In this document: positions 33,208-42,003 of the stretch, in pieces
Layout: every line of letters starts with the position of its first letter
How positions within the stretch are numbered: position 1 is the stretch's first letter
Source: Jiangella muralis
GTDB lineage: Bacteria > Actinomycetota > Actinomycetes > Jiangellales > Jiangellaceae
Assembly (NCBI RefSeq): GCF_001270745.1
Contig: NZ_LFXL01000038.1
Span: 1 to 64,000 of the forward strand
Direction: 5' to 3'
Length of the DNA: 64,000 nucleotides
The notes under the pieces: generated by a model
What the model saw: only the letters and a program-made list of their open reading frames with translations
What the model was told of the DNA's origin: nothing
The model's database searches: none
Made by a program: the position numbers and the translations under genes

Positions 33208-34726
33208 CGCGACCGCGGTGCTGGACGGCTTCGCCAACGCCCTCCAGCCCATGTACCTGCTGTACGCGCTGCTCGGCGTGTTCGTCGGGACGGCCGTCGG
33301 CGTGCTGCCCGGCATCGGCCCGGCGATGGCCGTCGCGCTGCTGCTGCCACTGACCTACGAGCTGGACGTCACCGCCGCGATGATCGTGTTCGCCGGCATC
33401 TACTACGGCGGCATGTACGGCGGCTCGACGACGTCGATCCTGCTCAACACGCCCGGCGAGTCCGCGTCGATCGTCACCGCCGTCGAGGGCAACAAGATGG
33501 CGCGCACGGGCCGCGGAGCCGCCGCGCTGGCGACGGCCGCGCTGGGGTCGTTCGTGGCGGGAACCATCGGCACGCTGCTGCTGACGCTGCTGGCGCCGGT
33601 GATCGCCGACTGGGCCGTGCAGCTGGGCCCGGCCGACTACGTCGCCTTGATGGTCGTCGCGTTCGTGACGGTGGGCGCGCTGCTCGGGTCGTCGGTGGCG
33701 CGCGGGCTGGCGTCGCTGGCGCTGGGCCTGTTCGTCGGGCTGATCGGCACCGACACGCTCACCGGGCAGCAGCGGTTCACGTTCGGCGTCCCGCTGCTGG
33801 CCGACGGTGTCGACGTCGTGGTCGTCGCGGTGGGCGTGTTCGCCGTCGGCGAGGCGCTGCACGTCGCGTCGCGGCTGCGGCACGGGCCGGTCGAGGTGAT
33901 CCCGGTGCCGCGCGGCTGGCGCTCGTGGATGTCGCGGGCCGACTGGTCGCGGTCGTGGCGGCCGTGGCTGCGCGGCACCGCCATCGGCTTCCCCGTCGGG
34001 ACGATCCCGGCCGGCGGCGCCGACGTCTCCACCTTCCTCTCCTACGCGACGGAGAAGAGGCTGGCCAAGGGCCGGCACAAGGACGAGTTCGGCAACGGCG
34101 CCATCGAGGGCGTCGCCGGTCCCGAGGCGGCCAACAACGCCGCGGCCGCCGGCGTGCTGGTGCCGCTGCTGACCCTCGGCCTGCCGACGACCGCGACCGC
34201 CGCGGTGATGATCGCGGCGTTCCAGACGTACGGCATCCAGCCCGGGCCGCTGCTGTTCGAGAACCAGCCGGTACTGGTGTGGACGTTGGTGGCGAGCCTC
34301 TACATCGGCAACCTCATGCTGCTGGTGTTCAACCTGCCGCTGGTCGGGCTGTGGGTGAAGGTGCTGCAGATCCCCCGTCACTACCTGTACGCGGGCATCC
34401 TCACCTTCGCCGCGCTGGGCAGCTACGCGCTCAACTTCTCACCTGTCGACCTGCTGTTGCTGCTGGGCATCGGGCTGGCCGGGTTCTTCATGCGCCGGCA
34501 CGGCTACCCGGCCGCGCCCCTCGTCGTCGGCATGATCCTCGGCCCGATGGCGGAGGAGCAGGTGCGCCGGACGCTCGCGATCAGCCAGGGCGACCTGACG
34601 GCGCTCGTGACCAGCCCGTTCGCGGCCGTGGCGTACGGCCTGCTGTCGGTGCTGCTCGGCCTGGCGCTGTGGGCGCGGCAGCGCGAGCGGCGCCTGAACG
34701 AGAAGGAGCCGGCCGTGATGTCGTGA
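33200..34726 (+). CDS. tctA: Tripartite tricarboxylate transporter large permease
   Basis: TctA permease, 508 aa, about 12 spans. The signature [22 protein letters not shown] lies near residues 65-85, and a second conserved segment, [16 protein letters not shown], is in the C-terminal half. It forms the sodium- or proton-coupled channel of the TctCBA system. The ATG at 33200 overlaps tctB by 8 nt. It is the last gene of the operon and is followed by hairpins. Confidence 0.92.
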   Translation: MADATAVLDGFANALQPMYLLYALLGVFVGTAVGVLPGIGPAMAVALLLPLTYELDVTAAMIVFAGIYYGGMYGGSTTSILLNTPGESASIVTAVEGNKMARTGRGAAALATAALGSFVAGTIGTLLLTLLAPVIADWAVQLGPADYVALMVVAFVTVGALLGSSVARGLASLALGLFVGLIGTDTLTGQQRFTFGVPLLADGVDVVVVAVGVFAVGEALHVASRLRHGPVEVIPVPRGWRSWMSRADWSRSWRPWLRGTAIGFPVGTIPAGGADVSTFLSYATEKRLAKGRHKDEFGNGAIEGVAGPEAANNAAAAGVLVPLLTLGLPTTATAAVMIAAFQTYGIQPGPLLFENQPVLVWTLVASLYIGNLMLLVFNLPLVGLWVKVLQIPRHYLYAGILTFAALGSYALNFSPVDLLLLLGIGLAGFFMRRHGYPAAPLVVGMILGPMAEEQVRRTLAISQGDLTALVTSPFAAVAYGLLSVLLGLALWARQRERRLNEKEPAVMS

Positions 34727-34740
34727 TCTTTTCGGGCCCT

Positions 34741-34798
34741 TGTGATCCACCTCGGCACCACGGCGCCGTGGAAGCGTGGTGTCGTCTCGGCGATCACA
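34741..34798. terminator. Nested palindrome just after tctA
   Basis: TGTGATC (34741-34747) pairs with GATCACA (34792-34798), and inside it CACCACG (34756-34762) pairs with CGTGGTG (34775-34781). It lies 15 nt after the tctA stop and may end that transcript. It also resembles the TGATCA-type palindromes that follow. Confidence 0.5.
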
Positions 34799-34837
34799 TG
34801 GAAGCTCGGTGCGCTCGGCCGTGACGGCGGACCAACG

Positions 34838-34887
34838 TGATCATCAACCGGTAGCGACATCATGACGTCGCCACCAGTCGATGATCA
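34838..34887. repeat. TGATCAT-type palindrome
   Basis: TGATCATCAACCGGT (34838-34852) faces ACCAGTCGATGATCA (34873-34887), a 15-bp stem with two mismatches. The interior GACATCATGACGTC adds further pairing, so nearly the whole 50 bp can fold. Confidence 0.6.
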
Positions 34888-35109
34888 TGGTCGGCCGGGG
34901 GACGTGCTGACACGAAGTGGGCGCGGCAACACGAGCGCCGCCTGAACGCGAGCAGCTCACAGGTAAGTCGCCGCGGTGAATGCGAAGGTCAGGGCGTTGG
35001 CGGTCCTACATCGTTGGTGACGCCGACCGTGGGTCGAGGCCTCGATGTCGGGGACCGTGCACTGGCGAGTATCGAGGACGCGTTTTGCCATCGAACGCGC
35101 CGCCCCACT

Positions 35110-35166
35110 TCCATGATCATGTTCCCTCGCGGCGTGTCAGCGACCGCGAGGGAACATGATCATGGA
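35110..35166. repeat. Perfect 23-bp inverted repeat
   Basis: Arms 35110-35132 and 35144-35166 are perfect reverse complements with an 11-nt loop. Each outer end contains CCATGATCATG / CATGATCATGG, itself a palindrome, and the inner part is GTTCCCTCGCGG / CCGCGAGGGAAC. It lies just upstream of the VOC-ECF42 promoter candidate. Confidence 0.85.
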
Positions 35167-35180
35167 GGGAGCTGCCGCGT

Positions 35181-35208
35181 TGTCGTAAACGCCGCCGTCC
35201 CGTTCGTC
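35181..35208 (+). promoter_or_regulatory. Candidate ECF42-type promoter
   Basis: TGTCGT (35181-35186) and CGTC (35205-35208), 18 bp apart, resemble the TGTCGA / CGTC type elements reported for ECF42 sigma factors. Self-activation by the sigma factor encoded two genes downstream would fit. Based on one site only. Confidence 0.35.
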
Positions 35209-35244
35209 TCCTGGGTAGAAAGGACCGAAGACTCAGGAGGACCC

Positions 35245-35721
35245 ATGAGCGTGACACCGATCCCGGACACCTACCGCCGGATCACCCCCTGCCTCGTCGT
35301 GCGCGGGGCGGCGCGGGCGCTGGAGTTCTACGCCGACGTGTTCGGCGCGACCGAGCGCATGCGCTTCCCCGGGCCCGGCGGCAGCGTCGCCCACGCCGAG
35401 ATCGTCATCGGCGACTCTGTGCTGATCGTCGAGGACGCGTCGCCGATGATGGGCACCGAGCCGCCGCCGTCCGGCGGGCTGGCGGGGACGCCGGCGTTCC
35501 TGTTCCTCTACGTCGAGGACGTCGACGCGGTCGTGGCCCGCGCCGTCGAGCGGGGAGCGACGCTGAAGCGGGCGCCGGAGGACCAGTTCTACGGCGACCG
35601 CGACGGCTACGTCGTCGACCCGTTCGGGCACGGCTGGACCATCGCGACGCACGTCGAGGACGTCGCGGCGGACGAGCTGACACGTCGCCTCGCCACCATG
35701 CAGGGAGCCGGACCGACGTGA
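35245..35721 (+). CDS. VOC family (glyoxalase/bleomycin-resistance-like) protein
   Basis: Vicinal-oxygen-chelate fold protein, 158 aa, with two beta-alpha-beta-beta-beta modules: RITPCLVVRGAARALEFYADVFGA at the start and PAFLFLYVEDVDAVVARAVERGA in the second half, ending in DRDGYVVDPFGHGWTIATH. This is the PhnB/YdeN-like subgroup. AGGAGG at 35235-35240 precedes ATG 35245. It is co-translated (GTGA overlap) with the DGPF protein and ECF sigma factor. Whether it is an enzyme or binder is unknown. Confidence 0.85.
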   Translation: MSVTPIPDTYRRITPCLVVRGAARALEFYADVFGATERMRFPGPGGSVAHAEIVIGDSVLIVEDASPMMGTEPPPSGGLAGTPAFLFLYVEDVDAVVARAVERGATLKRAPEDQFYGDRDGYVVDPFGHGWTIATHVEDVAADELTRRLATMQGAGPT

Positions 35722-36059
35722 AGTACGTGCTGTTGTTCGTCGACACCGAGCAGTTCCACGCCGATCTCGAGGCGTTGACGCCGGACGACCGTGCCCGCGC
35801 GTTCGCCCTCGTGGACGAGTGGATGGCCGAGCACCGTCAGGTCATCCGCGGCGGCAGCAAGCTGCAGGACCGGCACACCGCGACCACCGTCCGCCTCGAC
35901 GGGCCGGAGCCGATCGTCACCGACGGCCCGTTCGTCGAGGGCAAGGAGGTGGTCAGCGGCTACCTCGAGGTCGAGGTCGCCGACCTGGACGAGGCGCTGG
36001 CGATGGCACGGACGTGGCCGGGCTGCCCGGTGGTCGAGATCCGGCCGCTGGAGTCGTGA
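35718..36059 (+). CDS. YciI-related DGPF-domain protein
   Basis: Small protein, 113 aa, of the YCII-related/DGPF family, with the family-defining sequence VTDGPFVEGKEVVSGYLEVEV near residues 72-92 and a ferredoxin-like fold predicted. These proteins are the usual partners of ECF42 sigma factors, one of which is encoded next. GTG 35718 and the following GTG 36056 overlap preceding stops. Its role is not established; it may pair with the sigma factor's C-terminal extension. Confidence 0.88.
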   Translation: MKYVLLFVDTEQFHADLEALTPDDRARAFALVDEWMAEHRQVIRGGSKLQDRHTATTVRLDGPEPIVTDGPFVEGKEVVSGYLEVEVADLDEALAMARTWPGCPVVEIRPLES

Positions 36060-37252
36060 GCCCCGGCGACGCTCACGACGAGCTGGCCCGGGTGGTGCGC
36101 GAGCACGCGGGCCGGCTCGCGGCCGCCCTGGTCCGGCTGATCGGCGACTTCTCCACCGCCGAGGACCTCGTCCAGGACGCCGTCGTCGCGGCGTTGGAGC
36201 GCTGGCCGGTCGACGGCATCCCGGACCGGCCGGACGCCTGGCTGTTCACCGTCGCCCGGCGGCGCGGCCTGGACGTGCTGCGACGCGAGGCCCGGTACCG
36301 GGAGAAGCTGGCGCGGGTGCGGTGGCCGGTCCCGCCGGAGCCGGACGAGCGGCTGCGGCTGGTGTTCACCTGCTGCCATCCGGCGCTGCCGCGGCCGGCT
36401 CAGGTCGCGTTGACGCTGCGGGTGGTGTGCGGGTTGACGACGGCGCAGGTCGGCCGCGCGTTCCTCGTCCCCGAGGCGACGGTGGCGCAGCGGATCACCC
36501 GGGCGAAGCGGAAGATCGCCGACGCCGGCATCCCGTACCGGCTGCCGTCCGACGCCGACCTCGGCGACCGCGTCGGCGAGGTGCTCACCGTCGTCTACCT
36601 GATGCTGAACGAGGGCTACCTGTCCTCCGGCGGTGAGGTGGCCTCGCAGCGGCTGGTCGACGACGCGGCGTGGCTGGCGGCGCTGCTGCACGAGCTGCTG
36701 CCGGACGAGCCGGAGGTGGCCGGGCTGCTGGCGCTGATCCGGCTGCACCGGGCCCGGCAGGGCGGCCGCTTCTCCGCCGACGGCGGCCTCGTCCTGCTGG
36801 CCGACCAGGACCGGTCCCGCTGGGACCACGTGGCCATCGCCGACGCCGTCGCGCTGCTCACCCGGGCGGCGCGGCGGCAGCGGCCGGGCCCGTACCAGCT
36901 GCAGGCCGCGATCGTCGCCTGTCACGCCGAGGCGGCCCGCTGGGAGGACACCGACTGGGAGCAGATCGTGCTGCTCTACGACCTGCTGCTGACCGTCGCG
37001 CCGTCGCCGGTGACGCGGCTGCACCGGGCGGTCGCGCTGCGCTACGTGGCCGGGCCGTCGGCGGCACTGCGGTCGCTGGACGAACTGGGCGACCAACTGG
37101 ACCGGTACCACCTGCTGCACGCGACCAGGGCCGGGCTGCTGCGCGACCTCGGCCGTCCGGACGAGGCGCGGGCGGCGGACGAGCGGGCGCTGCGGCTGAC
37201 CAGCAACCCGGCCGAGCAGGCGATCCTGCACGAGCGGCTGCGCTGGACCTAG
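36056..37252 (+). CDS. ECF42-type RNA polymerase sigma factor with C-terminal extension
   Basis: Extracytoplasmic-function sigma factor, 398 aa, more than double the normal ECF length. Region 2 (about 10-75: FSTAEDLVQDAVVAALERWP, DAWLFTVARRRGLDVLRR) and region 4 (LTTAQVGRAFLVPEATVAQRITRAKRKI) are followed by about 200 residues of helical TPR-like repeats (LLNEGYLSSGG, ALLHELLPDEPEVAGLLALIRLH, LHRAVALRYVAGPSAALRSLDEL). The extension and the upstream DGPF gene identify the ECF42 group. No anti-sigma factor is encoded; the C-terminal extension is thought to control activity in this group. Confidence 0.9.
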   Translation: MSPGDAHDELARVVREHAGRLAAALVRLIGDFSTAEDLVQDAVVAALERWPVDGIPDRPDAWLFTVARRRGLDVLRREARYREKLARVRWPVPPEPDERLRLVFTCCHPALPRPAQVALTLRVVCGLTTAQVGRAFLVPEATVAQRITRAKRKIADAGIPYRLPSDADLGDRVGEVLTVVYLMLNEGYLSSGGEVASQRLVDDAAWLAALLHELLPDEPEVAGLLALIRLHRARQGGRFSADGGLVLLADQDRSRWDHVAIADAVALLTRAARRQRPGPYQLQAAIVACHAEAARWEDTDWEQIVLLYDLLLTVAPSPVTRLHRAVALRYVAGPSAALRSLDELGDQLDRYHLLHATRAGLLRDLGRPDEARAADERALRLTSNPAEQAILHERLRWT

Positions 37253-37290
37253 CCGATGAGTGCCGCCGGCCCGCCTGGTCTACTCCTGTC

Positions 37291-38079
37291 ATGACCTACA
37301 TCGAGGTGAACGGCGCCCGCTGCTGGGTCGCGGAGGACGGCGCCGGCCCGCCGCTGGTGCTGCTGCACGGCGGCTTCAGCGACGGAAGCGAGTTCACCGG
37401 CGACCTGGGCGGCTTGGCCGGCCGGTTCCGCGTCGTGCGGCCGGACCGGCGTGGGCACGGCCGCTCCCCCGACGTCGAGGGGCCGCTGTCGCAGCACGTC
37501 ATGGCCGACGACACTGTCGCGCTGCTGGAGCGGCTGGACGGACCGGCCCGGGTCGCCGGGTACAGCGACGGCGCCGTGGTCGCGCTGCTGACCGCGCTGC
37601 GCCGGCCCGACCTCGTCGAGCGGCTGGTGCTGATCAGCGGCGTGTTCGACCCGTCCGGCTGGCTGTTCGCGCCGGAGCCCGGCCCCGACGACGGCGACGA
37701 CCCGCTCGCGGGGATGCCGGCCGAGGTCGTCGACGCCTACGCGGAGGTCTCGCCGGACGGCCGCGACCACTTCCCCGTCGTCGCGGCGAAGATCATGGCG
37801 CTGGCGGCGGAGGACCTCCGCATCACGCCAGACGACCTCGCCCGGCTGGACGTCCGGACCCTCGTCGTCGCGGCCGACGACGACATCATCGCGCCGGAGC
37901 ACACGCTCGCCCTCTACCGCGCCCTCCCGCGCGGCGAGCTGGCCGTCGTCCCCGGCACGTCTCACGACCTGCTGACCGACAAGCCGGCCGCCGTCACCGC
38001 CGTCGTCGCCGACTTCCTCACCCAGGACCCGGTCACGACGTCGCTGCCGATCCGCCGGGCCGCGGTTCAGGCGCGGTAG
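37291..38079 (+). CDS. Alpha/beta hydrolase
   Basis: Alpha/beta-hydrolase fold protein, 262 aa. The oxyanion turn LLHGGFSD, RRGHGRS and the nucleophile elbow GYSDGA with Ser92 are clear, with an acid in VVAADDDIIAP and histidine in PGTSHDL completing the triad. ATG 37291 has no ribosome site in the preceding bases, so translation may be leaderless. It starts 38 nt after the sigma factor stop and its 3' end overlaps the convergent hydrolase by 13 bp. Substrate unknown. Confidence 0.82.
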   Translation: MTYIEVNGARCWVAEDGAGPPLVLLHGGFSDGSEFTGDLGGLAGRFRVVRPDRRGHGRSPDVEGPLSQHVMADDTVALLERLDGPARVAGYSDGAVVALLTALRRPDLVERLVLISGVFDPSGWLFAPEPGPDDGDDPLAGMPAEVVDAYAEVSPDGRDHFPVVAAKIMALAAEDLRITPDDLARLDVRTLVVAADDDIIAPEHTLALYRALPRGELAVVPGTSHDLLTDKPAAVTAVVADFLTQDPVTTSLPIRRAAVQAR

Positions 38080-38873
38080 AACGCGGCCAGCTCGGGCGCC
38101 AGCAGCGCCGGATCGGCGACGTGGCCGGCGACCTCGACGGTGAGCCGCCGGGCGTCCGGCAGGCTCGCCGCGGCGACGTCGGCCGCGGCGCCGAAGAAGT
38201 CGACCGGCAGCCCGGCCGAGTGCGGGTCGACGGTCGCGCCGGTGGACAGCAGCACCGGTTGCCCGACGACCGCCAGCCGGTCCGCCGGCGGCGGGCCGTC
38301 GCCGAGGCAGGCGGCGTCGTAGCGCAGCGTCGGGGCCAGTTCGCGCAGTGCCGGCCAGACCGGCGCCGCCTCGGCCGCCGCGATCTGCTCCTCCGGCGAC
38401 CCGGCCAGCCGCATGAACAGCCGCAACGCCTCGTCGCGGTCGCCGCGGTCCAGGGCGGCCCCGAGGCCGTCGACGTACGCGCGCCAGGCCCCGACCAGCG
38501 GCTCGCCGACCAGGTACGGAACCTCGTGGACGGCGATCCGCTGCGCCGGCAGCCCGGCGGCCGCCGCCTCCAGCGCCAGCGCGCCGCCCGACGACGCGCC
38601 GAACAGGTGCGCCCGCCCGCCGGCCGCGTCGATCACCGCGGCGAGGTCCTCGACCTCCCGTTCGACGGCGTACGGCGCGGTGTCGCCGCTGTCGCCCCGC
38701 CCGCGGCGCCGGTAGTTGACGACGGCGAACCCCGAGGCGGCGAGATGCTCGCCCAGCGGCACGTTCTCGCTGCCGTCGTCCAGCCCGCCGCCGACGAGTA
38801 CCACCGTCGGCCCGTCGTCGCTCATCCGGTCGTAGCCGATCGCCGTACCGTCGGCCGAGCTCACGTGCGGCAT
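38067..38873 (-). CDS. Alpha/beta hydrolase
   Basis: Alpha/beta hydrolase, 268 aa, with nucleophile Ser94 in FGASSGGALALEAA and the RRRGRGDSGD loop. It resembles the protein at 59219-60019 in the segment around the nucleophile (RRGRGxSGD ... IDxxGGRAxL), so the two are paralogues of one hydrolase subgroup often found beside ArsR/AHSA1 genes. The ATG at 38873 is 13 nt upstream of, and divergent to nothing else on this strand; the GH36 gene ends at 38887 on the same strand. Substrate unknown. Confidence 0.82.
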   Translation of the reverse strand: MPHVSSADGTAIGYDRMSDDGPTVVLVGGGLDDGSENVPLGEHLAASGFAVVNYRRRGRGDSGDTAPYAVEREVEDLAAVIDAAGGRAHLFGASSGGALALEAAAAGLPAQRIAVHEVPYLVGEPLVGAWRAYVDGLGAALDRGDRDEALRLFMRLAGSPEEQIAAAEAAPVWPALRELAPTLRYDAACLGDGPPPADRLAVVGQPVLLSTGATVDPHSAGLPVDFFGAAADVAAASLPDARRLTVEVAGHVADPALLAPELAAFYRA

Positions 38874-38886
38874 GGGTCGAGAGTAC

Positions 38887-40209
38887 TCAGCGGGTCAGCA
38901 ACCGCCGAGTGGTCTCGAGGCCCCAGTCGTCCAGGCCGGCCAGCCGGTCGCTGCTGACGACGGCGCCGCCCACCGACTCGACGTGCGCCGCCCACGCCTC
39001 GCGGTTCTCGACCTTGGGGCCGACGATGAGGCAGTCGGGGTCGTTGGCGAAGAACACGCCGTTCATGAACTGCCGCCCATGCGCACTGAGCAGGGCCGCC
39101 TCCTGGCTGGGCGAGCACATGTCACCGTCGTCGGGAGCGAAGGTGTGGCCGGTGTCGGCGCTGACCCGGATGGAGTCGACGAGGCCGACGGACGGCAGGA
39201 CGGGCGCCCCGCAGCCCAGGATGTGAGCGGACGGACCCACCGCGGACCGGATCAGACGCAACCCGTCCCGGTACGCCGTCACCGGATCGGCCCCCGAGTG
39301 CCGTCGGCCCGGGATCGCCCCCGCCGCGATGAAGTCGATCTTGAAGTAGTCGATCCCCCACGACGCGAACGTCGAGAACACCGTCTGCATCCACTCCGCC
39401 GCGCCGGGGTGCGACAGGTCGAGCGAGTACAGGTCCTGGTTCCAGTTGTTCCCGGCGTGCAGCGCGCCGCCGTGCGGGTGCCGCAGCAGCCAGTCGGGGT
39501 GCTCGGCGGCCAGCCGGGACCGCGCGCCGGCGAAGAACGGGGCCAGCCAGATGCCGGCCCGGCGGCCCTCGCCGCGGATCTTCTCCACCAGGCCGCGCAG
39601 GTCGGCGAAGGTGTCGGACGGAGTCAGCCAGTCGCCGATCTCGGCGGAGTAGCCGTCGTCGATCTGGACGACGTCGACGGGGAGATCGAGGCTGCGCATC
39701 GCGTCCAGGTTCTCGACGATGTCCTCGCGGCGCACGCCGCCCCAGTACTCGTACCAGGAGCACCAGGCGGTCGGCGCGGGCCGGGCCGCCGGCAGCCCCG
39801 CAGCCGCAACGGCCGACAGCGCCCACGACCGCAGCGCGGCCTGCACGTCCGACCCGGGCAGGACGCTGACGGCCACCGGCCCGTCCGCGCCCACCACGAC
39901 CGACGACCCCGAGACGACGGCCTGCAGCCGCACCCCCGTCGTGAACGGGTCCTCGGCCGCCACGACGTGCACGGATCCGGCGCCGTCGGCGACCGCGAGC
40001 ACGCCCTCGCCGAAGTAGCCGTCAGGACCAGGGTGCGAGGACTGCCGGTAGTTGAGCATCCGGTTCCGCTCCGACGTGGGCCGGTGCGGCCGCACGCCCA
40101 GCGCGTACGTGGTGGTCGGGCTGAACGACTGCCAGCCGTGCTCGAAGATCTCGGCGCCGTCGGAGACAGCAACCTCGTGGACGACGTCGAAACCGGGCGA
40201 GAGAGTCAT
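38887..40209 (-). CDS. Alpha-galactosidase, GH36/melibiase type
   Basis: Cytoplasmic clan D glycosidase, 440 aa, shorter than typical ~700-aa GH36 enzymes because the N-terminal beta domain is reduced. The catalytic barrel has AWCSWYEYWGGV, DVVQIDDGYS, GIWLAPFFA and the nucleophile region YFKIDFI, with SADTGH as the acid/base segment. It would release alpha-linked galactose from imported oligosaccharides. It is the last gene of the ROK-GH97-ABC operon, 27 nt after the permease stop, ATG at 40209. Confidence 0.85.
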   Translation of the reverse strand: MTLSPGFDVVHEVAVSDGAEIFEHGWQSFSPTTTYALGVRPHRPTSERNRMLNYRQSSHPGPDGYFGEGVLAVADGAGSVHVVAAEDPFTTGVRLQAVVSGSSVVVGADGPVAVSVLPGSDVQAALRSWALSAVAAAGLPAARPAPTAWCSWYEYWGGVRREDIVENLDAMRSLDLPVDVVQIDDGYSAEIGDWLTPSDTFADLRGLVEKIRGEGRRAGIWLAPFFAGARSRLAAEHPDWLLRHPHGGALHAGNNWNQDLYSLDLSHPGAAEWMQTVFSTFASWGIDYFKIDFIAAGAIPGRRHSGADPVTAYRDGLRLIRSAVGPSAHILGCGAPVLPSVGLVDSIRVSADTGHTFAPDDGDMCSPSQEAALLSAHGRQFMNGVFFANDPDCLIVGPKVENREAWAAHVESVGGAVVSSDRLAGLDDWGLETTRRLLTR

Positions 40210-40236
40210 GGAGACAGAGCTTTCGGGTAGGGGCCG

Positions 40237-41064
40237 TCAGGCCTTGATTCCGGACATCGCGATGCCGCGGATGAACTGTTTCTGCAGCAGGACGAAGACC
40301 AGCACCATCGGCAGGATCGTCAGCAGTGAGCCCGCCATCAGGACGGGGTAGTCGGTGCCCTGGGCGCCCTGCAGCGTGGCCAGCCCGACCGGCAGCGTCA
40401 TCCGGTCCGGGACGGTGTTGACGATCAGCGGCCACAGCAGGTCGTTCCAGGAGAACAGGGACGTGAGGATGGTCAGCGCGGCCAGCGCCGGCCGGCACAG
40501 CGGCAGGATGATCCGCAGGTAGATCTGGAGCGGGTTGGCGCCGTCCATGCGCGCCGCCTCGTCCAGCTCCGTCGGCAGCGTCCGCATGAACTGGTAGAGG
40601 ACGAACACGCCGAACGCGCTGAACATGCCGGGCAGCGCCAGCGCCTGGACGGAGTTCAGCCAGCCCATCGTCCGGATCACCTCGTACTGCGGGATCACGA
40701 ACAGCTGCGGCGGCACCATCAGCACGACGAGGAACCCGGCCAGCAGCGGCCCGCGGAACCGGAACCGCAGCCGGGCGAACACGTACGCCGCCAGCGACGC
40801 CACCAGCAGCTGCCCGGCGACGCGCAGCACCAGCGCCAGGAAACTGTTCACCGCCATCGACCCGACCGGGACGATGTCGAAGAAGGCCGAGTAGTTCTCC
40901 CACCGCGGCGACGCCGGCAGCACCGTCAGCGGGATTCGGGTCGACTCCCCCAGCGTCTTCAGCGACGTGAGGAACTGCCAGAGGAACGGCGACACCATGA
41001 GCAGCGCGCCGGCCATCAGGACGACGTGCGTCACCAGGTGACGGGATCGCAGCCGCTCACGCAT
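40237..41064 (-). CDS. ABC sugar transporter permease (MalG-like)
   Basis: Inner-membrane permease, 275 aa, six spans. The EAA loop reads ELDEAARMDGANPLQIYLRI at about residues 183-202, and the C-terminus ends QKQFIRGIAMSGIKA as in most MalG-type sugar permeases. ATG 41064 overlaps the end of the upstream permease by 8 nt. Together they import an oligosaccharide, predicted to contain alpha-galactose from the enzymes around them. No ATPase gene is present. Confidence 0.9.
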   Translation of the reverse strand: MRERLRSRHLVTHVVLMAGALLMVSPFLWQFLTSLKTLGESTRIPLTVLPASPRWENYSAFFDIVPVGSMAVNSFLALVLRVAGQLLVASLAAYVFARLRFRFRGPLLAGFLVVLMVPPQLFVIPQYEVIRTMGWLNSVQALALPGMFSAFGVFVLYQFMRTLPTELDEAARMDGANPLQIYLRIILPLCRPALAALTILTSLFSWNDLLWPLIVNTVPDRMTLPVGLATLQGAQGTDYPVLMAGSLLTILPMVLVFVLLQKQFIRGIAMSGIKA

Positions 41065-42001
41065 AGGTCACCCACCGTCGCTGGAGGCGGAACTGCACGG
41101 CCGTCACCGCGAGCGTCACCACCAGGGTGACCAGCGCGATCACCGCGCCGAGCGGGCGGTCGTTGCGCACGAACGCCTCCTCGTAGAATAGGTAGACGAT
41201 CGTCTTGGAGTCGGCCAGCGCCGGGTTGGTGCGGCCGAGCATGATGAACAGCAGGTCGAACATCTGCAGCGACCCGATCACCGACAGCACCGACACCAGG
41301 AAGATCGACGGCGTCAGCAGCGGCACGGTGACGGAGAAGAACCGCCGGATCGGCCCGGCGCCGTCCAGCATCGCGGCCTCCTCCAGGGTCTGCGGGACGG
41401 ACTCCAGCCCGGCCGCCAGGATGATGAGGTTGGTGCCGAGCGCCATCCAGATCCCGACGACGGCGACGGCGTACAGCGCGGTGTCGGGGTCGGCCACCCA
41501 CGCGCGAGTCGGCCCGCCGACGGTGTCGAGCACCTCGTTGAGCAGCCCGAAGTCGCCGTTGTAGATGTAGCGCCACACCATCGCGACGGCCACCGGCATG
41601 GTCACGACGGGCACGAAATACAGCGTCCGGTAGAACGACCGGCCGCGTAGCCCGCGCTGGTGCAGCAGGGCGGCGATCACCATCGCGATCGGCACGCCGA
41701 GCAGCACGATCGCCGCGTACACCAGCGTGTTGAGCAGCGCCCGCCAGATGTCGTCGCCGTTCTCGAACAGCCGCTGCCAGTTGTCCAGCCCGGTGATGGT
41801 GTAGCCGGAGAACGCGGTCCCCTCGGAGAAGCTGAGCAGGACGGTGCGCAGCAGCGGCCACAGGTAGAAGACCACCAGCCCGCCGAACGGCACCGCGAGC
41901 AGGATCACCGCCCACGCGTTGTCCGGATGCCGGTTCGGCCGGCGGCGGGGCTCGGCGGCGCCGGGTGGTGCCGCCGGGCCCTTCGTCCGCATGAGGGTCA
42001 T
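41057..42001 (-). CDS. ABC sugar transporter permease (MalF-like)
   Basis: Inner-membrane permease, 314 aa, six spans after a proline-rich cytoplasmic leader. EAA loop: TLEEAAMLDGAGPIRRFFSV. The start is placed at ATG 42001, 2 nt after the binding-protein stop and preceded by GAGG; the frame remains open upstream only through the overlapping binding-protein gene. ATG 41992 is a second possibility. Partner of the 40237-41064 permease. Confidence 0.88.
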   Translation of the reverse strand: MTLMRTKGPAAPPGAAEPRRRPNRHPDNAWAVILLAVPFGGLVVFYLWPLLRTVLLSFSEGTAFSGYTITGLDNWQRLFENGDDIWRALLNTLVYAAIVLLGVPIAMVIAALLHQRGLRGRSFYRTLYFVPVVTMPVAVAMVWRYIYNGDFGLLNEVLDTVGGPTRAWVADPDTALYAVAVVGIWMALGTNLIILAAGLESVPQTLEEAAMLDGAGPIRRFFSVTVPLLTPSIFLVSVLSVIGSLQMFDLLFIMLGRTNPALADSKTIVYLFYEEAFVRNDRPLGAVIALVTLVVTLAVTAVQFRLQRRWVTYA

Positions 42002-42003
42002 CC

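Larger units (their letters stand above)
34727..35244. other. Hairpin-rich spacer after tctA
   Basis: 518 bp without a recognisable gene. It contains at least three long palindromes (34741-34798, 34838-34887, 35110-35166) that share GATCA-type cores, followed by the promoter and ribosome site of the VOC gene. The stretch 34900-35100 shows no gene and no clear repeat. Confidence 0.6.
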
